DNA from: Tubulanus polymorphus
Taxonomy: Eukaryota > Nemertea > Palaeonemertea > Tubulaniformes > Tubulanidae
Length of the DNA stretch: 64,000 bases
Assembly: GCF_964204645.1 (NCBI RefSeq)
Contig: NC_134026.1
Coordinates: 29,282,650 to 29,346,649 of the forward strand
Direction of reading: 5' to 3'
Both the position numbers and the translations under genes were made by a program. How positions within the stretch are numbered: the first letter of the stretch is position 1; each line of letters starts with the position of its first letter. Below the pieces are notes generated by a model. The model had not been told where the DNA came from, made no database searches, and saw nothing but the letters and a program-made list of their open reading frames with translations. Of the stretch, positions 25,847-37,592 are shown piece by piece.

Positions 25847-28249
25847 AGCTGCGACGGTCCAGAAACCCCTTTGTTCGATATAGAAAATCAACGAAGTGAC
25901 AGCACCCCGACTCGCGCCATATCAACTCTAAACAAACACAACCATGCGCGTCGTCAATCAAACTTTTTTTTATGAATGATAATGAAATCAGTTTTAAACG
26001 TATTTGCTGTTCATTCGAATTTGCATAATATGAATATACCGAAATTCATAGAAACACACGTAATTTTATCATCATTGATAAATATTCTTGTGTTTTGTGA
26101 AGTTATCGGCGGGATTCAATACAGCGCGGGATTCGAAACCACCACAAGCGAAAACACCGCATCCTCTGAAGACTTACAACGAGTGTTCACCGTTCACTAA
26201 AGCATGGTTCGGGATCTATAATTTCACTAATAAATCGTGTAGTTTACACAGCAAATAAACCATTTTCACGGTATGTAGACGATTTATATATTTCGATATA
26301 GTTTAACCATACATTCTGTGTTGTCAGAAATATTCTTCTTCGCGTTGTATTTGCTGATATTCGTTTTATTCGATGAATCCAGATGGCCATTGAATATGAT
26401 GGCTACTCTACATTTTTATGCGCCACACTGACACAGTACACCACGCGCGCTAATAATGACGTCATCTATTGTCAGTATATGAATAGGGGATGAATGTCTT
26501 AGGGTTTGTGAGGTGTCGATAACAGAGTATTGCATATACATTGTGAATGTATGTTTTGGTGTGTTATGTCAGTCAGTATAGTTTACTTTAGTGTTTATAA
26601 ATAGTTAATAATATAGATGAATTTCTGTGGAACCTTCTCACCAAGTCCTAGGACCTTCCACAGGGACTTGTCACGACTGATAATGGATGAGACCAATGAT
26701 GGGGGTACCTTAACGACTAAGGTTGTATTAAAGCTTATTTCATGTGAATCGGTTGAGAATTTTTGGAATTACAGTCGATTGAAGTGGAGAAGTCATTGTC
26801 AGATTGAAAATTTGTTGCCACCCTTGTTTTTTATATTATACAGGGATAGTGGACCTGGTCATTGATATTGGTTTTATTCATTCACTATCAATTGTGACAA
26901 GTCCCTGTGGGACCTTCCTTGTCCTTTCTCGGTCTAAATTGATCTGAGACTGCCTGTAGGACTATGTACATGTTGGACTTACATAATTGTTTCCATACTC
27001 AAAATATTTTAATTCCCTCAATCATATAATTTCGTAACCAAAGCCCAATATATTTAATATCCCAGTTCAGATTAAGTTCACCCATTGACCCAAAAAGGGA
27101 AATGGTCAAATGAGTTTCAATGTACTATTATGTAATAGGACTGCACTAAGTGTGTGATTGTATATCATAGTTTATAGGTTATACTGATCCATAGTTATAT
27201 GAGACACCTGTTTATACCAGTAAGTGAGAATCCAGTGTTCTATTAGACTTTGGTTTATAGGCTCTTATTTCAGGTAAGAGAGTAAGAGATCATATCGAAG
27301 AAAGTGCATAAATCACATGCACTAACTCAGTATCAGTGTCAGGGTATTTCAGAGATAAATCTGGCACTGAAAATAGTCATGCGTCACAATAGATCGCGTG
27401 TGATCAATCGCGAGCAATTTGGTCAAAATATAATACTCTTGACAATACCACGAAAATATTGGTCTTGTTTCCTAGCAACTGTTCATTTGCCCAAATTGTC
27501 TGCTGCAAAGTCGGAGTGTAGTCGAGGTTAACTGAGAACGAAAATGTTTTTATCGTTTATATTATTGTTTATATTATTGTTGTTCAGTGGGTATCGTTCA
27601 GTAGAAGAAAGGCTTGATTCGATTTATGATTTTAGATAATCATTGTATTATTCTGAATAGAGCAAGCTGCTTCATATTCAACCCTAGATATCTATAATAG
27701 TACTGACTGACAAACGGAATATTTGATGTGTCCATGGTTTCAACCACAATGCAGAATGAGATATTATACTGTAGTCTACTCACATCTGATCAATTATCTA
27801 AACTTTTCTGGACAGTCAATACGTTCACTCTATCTTGCGGGCTATTAGGCCTACTGGAATAATTAACCCTTGTAACTTTTACACGTGTTAAACCGAGATA
27901 TTTTTTTCTATAATTGTTATTGCGCCTATAGGCCTATTAGAACTAGTGTAGATTATACATTAGTGTGGCATACTACACGAATGTATCTAATGAAGTATGA
28001 TTTAACATATATGGAATCTGAACCCTATTATCGGACAAATAATATCCAGAAAATAATTGGTTATGATTTATTTATATCTGAGCTATATGTGTGCACAAAG
28101 TCAGTCAAGTTAGAAACCAATAGGCCTAATTGACTTGTGCCGTCGTGATAGTTATGTGCGGCTAAGTTCAGGAGTTGAAGTTTTCGCGATATGTCATAAC
28201 TTCTCATTTGATTTTACAGGGATATAGTTGAGAATCTCGCTTCAACACA
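25847..28249. promoter_or_regulatory. Divergent intergenic region between NWD1 and the nucleoside transporter gene
   Basis: The NWD1 start codon (minus) and the transporter start codon (plus) are 2.4 kb apart. A splice acceptor (ttttacag|GGATATAG) ends at 28219, just before the transporter ATG, so the transporter has at least one untranslated 5' exon somewhere in this stretch. A consensus CRE palindrome TGACGTCA lies at 26457-26464. An inverted-repeat element occupies 26642-26935. Open frames at 25976-26200 and 26617-26865 lack recognisable domains, and the second lies inside the repeat. Confidence 0.5.
26642..26935. mobile_element. Foldback/MITE-like element with long imperfect inverted repeats
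   Basis: The left arm from about 26642 (CCACAGGGACTTGTCAC near 26658) is mirrored by the right arm near 26886-26910 (GTGACAAGTCCCTGTGG). Similarity extends inward through TGATARTGRATGA and outward through the AGGACCTTCC/GGACCTTCC blocks, so each arm is about 50-70 bp around a ~170-bp core. No coding capacity is seen. Confidence 0.7.
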
Positions 28250-31200
28250 ATGTCGGATTCAAAGAATCACTCAATGGAAGAGTATCCTATGATACCGCCG
28301 AATTCTAACTACAATAATTCTAAACCTATCGTCGTCAAATCGGATGGAAATGGTTCGGCTAAAAATGGTAAATATTTGTTTTTCATTTTTCACCCAGTTT
28401 CAGCGAAGTCTGAATGACGTGGGAAAGTGTTCGCAGTCATAAATCTGGTAAATGAGGTAAAAGATTCTCGTCCAAGGCCGCGGTGGTATAATATGCTCAG
28501 CTCGTTGAGTAGAATTCGAGGCTTTTAGTGAATAATATCGAGCTTTTAGCAAATAAACTCCAACGCGTTTTCCAATTATAAATCATTTCCGTGCGTAGTT
28601 GGCTTTCATTTTATTGCTATGAGAATTGATGATCATGCGCTACGTAATCTTCCTGCAAATAATCGGATATTGTTTGAATGTCAGATAAAGTTAGGGTAAA
28701 TTTTCTAGAAAGTGACTTGTAGCGGATATTAAGGGGATGAGTTCAAAAAGCGCGATCGCACAATGATGATACCCAGATGCTCCAGATCTGAGACCCGTGT
28801 CAACTGTTGGGCCGGGCCTTATTTGACACCGGGCAAATTTGACGATGATCAAAAAAGTTTATGCGATTGCAGATTTTTTGGGACGAGTGCTACTGGATAA
28901 GTGGAGCATAATTCTCACATAATTTCTCAAAATCTGTGCCATCCATATTTTCTTTGAAATGTTTGATCCATTTAGCTACATATCGCTAGATCCATCCCTG
29001 ATAGCGGTCGAAGCTTCTAGTAAATGTTGTATTTCATTTGATAGAATTGATGGTGGACGATGAACATCAGCAGCCATTGTTATCCCCTGTTCATTTGGAT
29101 CCCGGACAAGAAGCAGCTGATGACGCTTCATTTAATGCACCAATAGGTTCTCCTGCTCCTAAAGACTGGTGAGTGTCCATAATCTCTAAACACATACACC
29201 CTCTCCTCATACCTCTCACTCCTTATGTATTCATAATTTCAGGTGTAATCTCGTTTATTTCATAATGATGTTAAATGGAATTGGAGTTTTAATGCCCTGG
29301 AACATGTTTATCACTGCTAATGATGTAAGTTACCGTGTGAACTCTCGCATTATACTTTGTGGTTGGCATTTAAACACGTAATCTGGTTGTCTAGTGCTGA
29401 GGGTTATCTAAGTGCAACGGATGTCCACCGGAATCTGCCTGGTGCAAACGAGAAAGATGTTTGATTTATAGAATCTTATACATAACTGTTATGTTTTGTA
29501 GTACTTCGTGAAGTATAAACTCAACACAAACAGCTCCGATAGCCAGGAATATAAGAATAACTTCATTAGTTATTTGGGAATCACGGCTCAGATACCGAAC
29601 GTAATTCTGAATGCGGTGAATATGTTCGCTCACTGCGGCGGTGGCAAGTGAGTAATATTCTATCATCGCTTATCAATCAATTATCATCATCAATACGTCT
29701 GATTGATACGTATTGATTTTTGTTTGACTCATCTTGTCCAGTGCATTGAATATCAGTAATCGATGAATGTTGATTATTTCAGTTTGACAATGAGAATTGT
29801 TTGCAGTATAATTGTCATGGTTCTCTGTTTTATCGTAACAATCATATTTGCTATGATCGACACGAGTGGTTGTAAGTTTCTTTCATGATTTCTGCTTTAA
29901 ACTTTATGAAATTTATCCTGTATTTGTGGCGTAAACTGTGACTATCATATCATTTTAGGGCCAGGTATATTTTTTGGAATCACAATGGCGACAGTCGTAG
30001 TTATAAACAGTAAGTTTTCAGTTTGATATTTCATCCCCTCAGATCACAGATAAATATCAGTCTCGAGCTTACAATTATTTGAAAAATTTTCAGTGGCGAC
30101 TGGATTGTATCAGAACAGTGTATTTGGAATGGCTGCCACACTTCCGATGAAATACACAAATGCAGTTGTTGTTGGTACAGTAAGTAGCTATTCCTTTGGT
30201 AGAGAGTCAAAAAATTTTTATTGTTGTAACTTCATTGTGGCTTTATTGTCACGTATTCATTGGTTCACAGTTAATGATAACTAAGCCAAAAAAGTAAAGG
30301 CCCTGGCCTATAGCGCTATATACTGGCTACACCTGATAAAATGAATATTTATGTTTGTAGAATATCAGCGGAACTTTAACCTCTATTATAGCTATAGTAT
30401 CGACAGCCTGTAAGTATTCAAATTATATGTAAAATATACTCACTAGTCGTACATTTATTCATAGTTCTAATATGTGTTTATATTATTCTAGCTTCGCCTA
30501 ATCCTCGAACTGCGGCTATTTACTATTTCTTGGCTGCCATTTTGATCCTTCTGATTGACTTCGATACTTACTTCGCATTGCCGCTTTTGGTGAGCCTCAT
30601 TGGATAAAGAACCACTGATTTTGAATATGTTAACATACTGGTTATAACGGTCATAAATTGTTTAATTTTCTTACTAGAAATTCTACAAACATTACGTCAA
30701 TAAACAGAAGGCTGAACAGATAAAAGCTGTGAATGAACAGTCGATTCAGAATGTGTCTGGTGGATGTTGTGCTGGTGGTTATTGTCACAGGTACAGTAAT
30801 GTATTCAAACAGGTTAGTATTAATGCGTAACGTACAACTTGCTATCAGCGTTGAATATGATTTTACTATTGAATCTCTACTGGAAACCTCTCTCTAATTC
30901 TTATTTCAGACATGGGTGCAGCAGATGAATGTATTTCTCACATTTTTCGTCACTCTGGTTTGTTTCCCAGCTTTGGAAGTGAAAATCGAAGCAAGTGACC
31001 CGGACTTCTTCATTCCACGTGAGATGATTATAGATTTCTATGCTGACATCTAGCTTGCAAAGGTCTTGACCTTTCTAGGTTAATCGTTTCTGCTAATTTC
31101 TGTTTCTAGCGAAGTACTATACGCTGGTTATGTGTTTCTTAATCTTCAATTCATTCGCTGTTCTGGGAAATTTGATCACTGAATTCATTAGAAAGGTATG

Positions 31201-32228
31201 TGCAAAACCAGCCAAGTAATAGGGAACTGTGGCAATCTAGGATTCTACTGATGATAAGCGAGAGTTCGCTAGTAGTTACTCAGTTTTCCGCATTCAGTTT
31301 CCTCTACACTTCAGTTAAGAATTAATCAAATGAACTTTTCACTAAAATATATCAATGAAATAATGGTGAAAACTTCGACTAATCTAGCAGGATAGCTGTT
31401 TTTGCAGGTTCCCATTGAGTCTGATATCAAGGTACTACATACCTAGGTATTTCATTCATAAGTTATGTCTTCTAATTTCAGCCTGGACCGAAGTATCTGA
31501 TTATAGTCACTATACTGCGACTTGTGTTTATACCCTATTTCATGTTGTGTAACTATAAACCAGATCGACGCTCATTTCCGGTTTATTTGAACAATGACTA
31601 CGCTTATCTCGTCGGCGGCATTCTGATGGCTTTATCTCACGGTTACTGCAGTAGTCTCTCTATGATGTATGCCCCCAAGTAAGTTGTATTCATTTAGTTT
31701 GGCAATATTTTTGAGCAAGAATGAATGTCGATATCAAAATAATGACTGGAATAATTTCATTTTACTAAATAGGCAGTTTCTACTTACCAAGTCTAAGGCA
31801 TCTGACATTTCTCACTGATGATGGTGCCTAGAAACTGCCTGAAATATTTCTATTTCGTAAATTTATTAATTTTTGTTGGATTCTCACTTGCTTGTTTTTA
31901 GGATATCATCAAACTGAGTTAAGTTCACATATTTGGGACCATCATTATGATGACAACGTTAATATTCAAATGAGAAATGATCACACTGAATAGATTGAAA
32001 TTTAGACTCGAGTGATGTGACGACTAAAGCCAGTTAGACTGTATTAAAATGAGAACATGTTTCAAACATTTATCCTGTTTTTATCCAATTTTCAGAGTTG
32101 CCAAACCTGAAGTAGCATCGACTGCCGGTATGATGGCCGCGTTCTTTTTGGTGTTTGGAATATTTTCTGGAGTTAATTTCTCATTGTTCTGTTCGTGGCT
32201 CGTTGAAAACATCGGAAACTACGTGTAG
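28250..32228 (+). CDS. SLC29: Equilibrative nucleoside transporter (SLC29 family)
   Basis: Facilitates nucleoside movement across plasma or endo-lysosomal membranes. Fourteen exons join in frame to 500 codons plus stop: 28250-28367, 29045-29168, 29243-29324, 29502-29647, 29783-29871, 29959-30009, 30094-30179, 30361-30409, 30492-30589, 30678-30812, 30910-31018, 31110-31195, 31482-31678 and 32096-32228. Seen: the TM1 signature GIGVLMPWNMFI (ENT family GxGxLLPWN), multiple hydrophobic helices, a large cytosolic loop after the sixth helix (exon 10, with KQKAEQIKAVNEQS), and the C-terminal FFLVFGIFSGVNFSLF helix. The 500-aa length fits the family (human ENT1 is 456). The N-terminal tail holds PLLSP, reminiscent of dileucine sorting motifs of ENT3, but I cannot assign a subtype. 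Candidate polyadenylation signals lie at 33406-33411 and 34601-34606, implying a long 3' UTR. Confidence 0.95.
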
Positions 32229-34800
32229 TTCGTGGACGTTTGAAACATGGTTTAGAGATTCAGCGAGATGAAAGATCAATGATGAGTATAAGAACGAATG
32301 GCTCTGAATGGGGCTTAAGGGTCGTGGTAGTATTTAGTAACAGGTCGAGCCACTCCTCACTGACAACTTCAGGCTGAATGAATTAACAAATTATTATGAT
32401 CTCAAACATTCAAATGAAATAGAATAGACCTGGAGTCTGTGTAGGTTAAATATCTAATAATCTTAATTCTGTACAAATGGCTTTTGGTTATTCGCAGTAG
32501 AATTATAATTCCAATTCCAACCATCTATTATAGAATTACTTGGTATTCTTTCAAAATCCGGCTTGGGAATTTATATAAAAACTTTGCTAAATGCCCGAGC
32601 GCCACTGCTTATAATCTGTAATATGATGATATATTGAAATATATTTTTATAACGGAAATTTTTAACCTCTACTGGTAGGTTATTTTATTAAGCCGGGTCA
32701 TCATAGTTTCTATAGATGCTTAGAGTGAAACATGGAAAATTGTCATTATCAAGAGTTTGAGACATTCCACTCGTTGAAACCCGCGAAGGTGTTTCATCAG
32801 TAATTAAGAGTTTTGATGGGATTGAAATGCGAGGTCAAGATGTGCCTGGTGATAGTTGACATGTGTGAAATGACAATCGCAAAAATAATTACTGAATCTC
32901 TGATAATTAGAAAGAAATAATTGTGGATAGTGTTGACATTACAGCATATTGGGCTCTATGTTGGAAAATAAGATTCAACTAATAATTGAATGAATAATGA
33001 CACTGGATTGCAGTATTATGTTATAGAATGGTTGGTACTGGTAAGCGTAAGGTTAATATCACATTCTATTCACGACCAGTTTGTTTAATGATTTTAAGTT
33101 GTTTGACAACTGTAAAACTGTTCAGGTTGTGTATATATATATGGGTATATATTTGTATGGTGCCGACTTATTTTTGTGCGCTTCCAACTTATTTGTACTA
33201 CCGGTATATATCACTATTATACTTATTCGTTTATAGAAATACGTTTTATTCGATTCATTACATCTTATTCTGATCAGAATTGATAATTTAACTTATTCCA
33301 AATAGATAACGAATACTTTATAACCTATTTTTCTTAAATTTGATAAGAAAACAAAGATTTGTTTTATATAGGTCCAGTAGTAGTGATAATGTGCACAGGT
33401 CCATCAATAAAATTGATCGAAATGTGAGTGACGGTGTGAAATTAATAAGTGTGTAGAATGTTTTATTTTTAATTAGTGAATGTAATCAATGCAATGGCTC
33501 AAAATTATTGTAATGTTTTTAATGCTAGTTATGATGTACATCGAGTGTTGTAGTATTGTAGTGATTGGGTCAGTTGTTTAACATGTGTTAGCTGAGAGAG
33601 GACATGATTTATAAGTATATTTATGTGGTTCGTGTCTTGTCACAGCTTTCATAGATAAACATGAGATATCAGATCATATTGTATTGTTGTAACTGATGAA
33701 CTATTTTTCGGCAAGATTTGAGGTTCTTATAATCGGGCTAAATTACTAAAAAGCTTTAGTAATTTTATGTACCGGTACTTAGATACTTGGGTATACCCGG
33801 CACTTACCTCAAAATGGCCCAATTCATTGAAATATTCGCATACCTCATGTCTTGCCATGTAAACACTGGTTGATTTAATATTTATGGTAGTGTCTGTCTA
33901 TCAGTCAGTCAGTGGTGTGTTACAGCGTTTAGTTCGTAAGTTGAAATAGTAGACAATTGTTTTTGAAACAATGTATGGATATAATGTACCGTAAACCTAA
34001 ACATACATGTACATGTACTCTTATCTATTTGAGATGTTGTTTATCAGTTCTATGTTTATAATGTATGATGGTCATACTCTTTTATAATAAGCGTAGGATT
34101 TACTGAACTGGAGTTGTTGTGTAGCGGTATTGTGTAGCTTCACAGTTTGACACGATACCATAATTTAATAAAACACTGCCTGTATAATTGCACCCAGGTC
34201 GATGTAGCTGCATTTAGATACTCCACATCTCTGCATCTTAATAATGATATAACGATGATTATTGATGTATGTTGTTAGTAAGTACTCCGGATATCGTACA
34301 GTATTATTAACCTGGAATAATCAAAATTAACAACCAATTGAATTAGTAATTAGTTTGTAATTGTTATCCTTGATATTTCTTGATAATGTGTATTGCAAAG
34401 TTATTCAAACGAAATCATCTGCGAACTAGAAAACTGAATTCAATCTACTTAACTGATGATACCTTAGTGGATACATTTGGTGTACCATATTAAGAATTTC
34501 TTCATTTTGCATTTGGCACTCATTCATGATTCAATTTTTCATTAATTGTCCATGTTTATCTTTTCTATAATGAGTTAGTTATTCATGTGATCATTACTGA
34601 AATAAAGTCACCTCAAACCAAGAATTGGATTATTTAAGATTTATTTCCGGTATCTATTGGAAGTTCCTTGAAGATTGCTTTAGAATCGAGAAACTACGTC
34701 GTTATTAAAGTATGAATAAATATAATCTTTACTACAATTAAACAACACTTATTTACAATATCACAAACATGACTTAAATAATGGATTCCTGTATTTGATG
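32229..34800. other. 3' region of the nucleoside transporter gene
   Basis: AT-rich and without recognisable coding content. It contains AATAAA at 33406-33411 and 34601-34606 (plus), and on the minus strand an AATAAA at 34640-34645 that probably serves FBXW9. The transporter and FBXW9 genes are convergent here, and their 3' ends may nearly meet near 34,610-34,640. Confidence 0.5.
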
Positions 34801-37079
34801 TTAATCTCTCCAGCGATTTTCAGTGACTGGCCACCATAAACCGATACGAGCATCACACCCACCACTCACCAGAACTTCATTTTGAAAATCGATCTACAAA
34901 AAAATCAGCAGTTTAGAAACTGTATTTTCCAAAAATGAATTGCCATGTTAAGGATATTCAGTAGACTGGTTGCTGCGGAGACTCGGATTATCGTGTACCC
35001 TGGACAGAACTTGTGTGCCGCAATTTTTACAATGAGGACCTACTATTATTGCTATGACCGCCCCAGAAATTGATCAGTTCCTCTAGAAGATGGGAGGCAA
35101 GCAGAGTGTATCATCGGCAGATATATACTTACTGCAGCCACTGCTTCCTGATGCTGTGTTATAGTACAGATAGGTGACGGTTTGCTAGATGGATGTAAAA
35201 CTTGAACCACTGAATCGGTACAACCAGTCATTATAGAACCAAGGTTATGTATTACACCTGTCAATTTTCCATTATGACCACTTTCACAACTCTAAAAAAA
35301 CATTTAATTCAGTATATCATTGATCAAAAATTAATGTATCACTATCTTAATGTCTTCCATGAACTTAGACATACCATAACAGGTTCAAAGAGATGATTAT
35401 TAGTATTGAAAAGATGAAGTCGTCCTTTTTTATCACCGATCCATAACTGATTCAAGCCATAAGATAAACACATCGGAAAATATTCAAACTGAAAGGAAAT
35501 TTTGATAATGTAGATTCCTGTTTCGCTTCTTATAAATCAGAGAATGCAAAATTCCTTAATATTACTCTGACCCTTGTTCCAGTAAAAATTCCCTGATCGA
35601 ATGAAAAGGTAAGAACCCTGTGAATAGCGGAAGATTTTTGGCATATTTTCAACCAACCTCAATTGTTTTGAACACTTTTCCTGCGGTTCTATCGACTATT
35701 TTGATCGTCTGATCTTCACTTCCGCTGATTACGTATTTTTCATCGGCTCCGAGACATAGAACGGAACGACGATGTGTCGTGAATACAATCGGTTTTTCTA
35801 CTCGAGAATCAATCGCATAAACTTCTTTATTATAACAACCAGCGTATAATATATCATTCACAAATAGTGAACATAAAACTGCCGATTTACATCTATATGT
35901 ATGAGAAAAAAGAACAACTGCTGAGCCTTTCAAACAAAAGTATATGCATCTAAACATGTAAACAGTCAACCCCCAATACTCTGCCCCCCATGAACTACCA
36001 TCCCACCTAACGCCTGGTTTTTTCAAAAACAAACATCCATCTTTTGTCTTGGAACTTACCTAGACAAAATCAACCCCGACATAGTCTCTACTGTCAAAAT
36101 CCTAAATCACCGATGTGGGCCTATTGGAGGCTGACTGTATTGTATGAAGTATGACATAGTGTTTTATTTGACAAAAAGACATAGCTTACTTGACAGCGAA
36201 TACTTCAGCGCAGTCAGCTTCTAGATCCCAGAACTTAATGTATGAATTCCACGATCCTGTTGTTACTATGTTGTCCTTAGATGTTACTGTCCATAACCAA
36301 GCCTACAACATTCACGAATACTGTTTACATTCCTGTATGATATTCTAGGTCTATAAGATTAATACGGAAAATAAGGCCTACCTTGCCGACATTTTTGTTA
36401 TGCAAAATAGTGTCTTCTTCTTCACAGCCTTCACGAATTTTGTTGAGATCCCATACATGAAGATTGCCATCTCTGGAACCAGCAGCTACAAATCTTCCTC
36501 CCTTAATAAGAAATTGAATGGCAATTCATACGATGATGAGAAGGCTATTTCAAAATAATGTTTTAGAGGTCAGGCCTACCTTTCCGAGGTGAACAGTATC
36601 AACGGGTGCGTATATGCCAGAGGTAAATGATTTGAAATGCATGTTTTTCTCATATTCTGACCATAAACGGCATTGCTCTTCTCTTTCCATGCAAGCGAGT
36701 TTCCAGTTAAATGTTTCATCATCAACTGAAATCAAAATACAGCATCAAAATTTAGCAATACCAGCCAGACACTTGATGAATTACAGCTCCATCTACATAA
36801 GATAGTTTTACCTGGTATTGGGGGGTAACGTTGCATCCATCTTTTAGTAAGACGTATCTTCCATGTTGAAGCATCACTTAATAACGCATGTAGACTTTTA
36901 CAAACAACAGTCAGAGTTGTGAGTATGAATTTAGCATTCAGATACGAACAAATATGCAGAAATATCTCTGGCGGTAAATTCAACAAATCTACCTCAGCGT
37001 TATCATCAACATTTGTCTGTTCTTCAACTTCAGTTTCTTTACGATTTTGATCACTTTCTTCAAGTACATCACCATCCAT
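34801..37079 (-). CDS. FBXW9: F-box and WD40 repeat protein, FBXW9-like
   Basis: Predicted substrate receptor of an SCF (SKP1-CUL1-F-box) ubiquitin ligase. Eight exons join in frame to 415 codons plus stop: 37079-36812, 36725-36580, 36501-36382, 36302-36190, 35892-35658, 35488-35375, 35291-35133 and 34893-34801. Seen: an acidic N-terminus, an F-box beginning LNLPPEIFLHICSYL (about residues 32-75) with the VCKSLHALLSDASTWK end, a linker, then WD40 blades such as AAGSRDGNLHVWDLN, TTGSWNSYIKFWDLE, VISGSEDQTIKIVD and a terminal SGGCDARIGLWWPV. The single N-terminal F-box followed by few blades fits FBXW9 better than FBXW7 or FBXW11; orthology is by architecture only. It is divergent from PUS1, with about 510 bp between start codons. 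Confidence 0.8.
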
Positions 37080-37592
37080 TGTTCACCACGTACAGGTTTA
37101 AACTGTAATCTGATACAACTGGAATGAAAGAAGTAAATGATCCCAGTATTGATTAGTTATTAGGCTATTAGATCATATGTATTAATAGAAGACTACTTTC
37201 AGAATGCGTTGTGAGTCATACTTTGCTTTACACAAAAGTTGTGCAGTCACTAATGAACAATTATTTGTTGGAAGTCATCAATAATTAAATCTTCAAGATT
37301 TATGTAGCAAAACAACCCCAAAGCTACCCAAAAGGTTATACATAATAGAACAACTCGTAAAACTTTACAAGGTTTTGTTTTGAAGCGCGACGTCCTTCAA
37401 AATGCGCTATTCTACCACCGGGTTGTCCAACTCTGCTGACTTTCATATTATCCCTGCCACTCACACACCTACCAAATAGCCAATTAGAATCAGTCATTCA
37501 GGATTCCAGCCAATGAGATTACAGTTTGGGTGGGTGTGACTGGTTGACCTGAGTCGCGCGAAACAAATAAATGTGGATCCAACAGGAAAACA
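37080..37592. promoter_or_regulatory. Bidirectional promoter region, FBXW9 / PUS1
   Basis: About 510 bp separate the two divergent start codons, so both core promoters and 5' UTRs must lie here. Two CCAAT-like sites (gccaattagaatc and gccaatgagatta) occur around 37480-37520, closer to PUS1. No TATA box is obvious. The promoter role is inferred from position. Confidence 0.5.
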
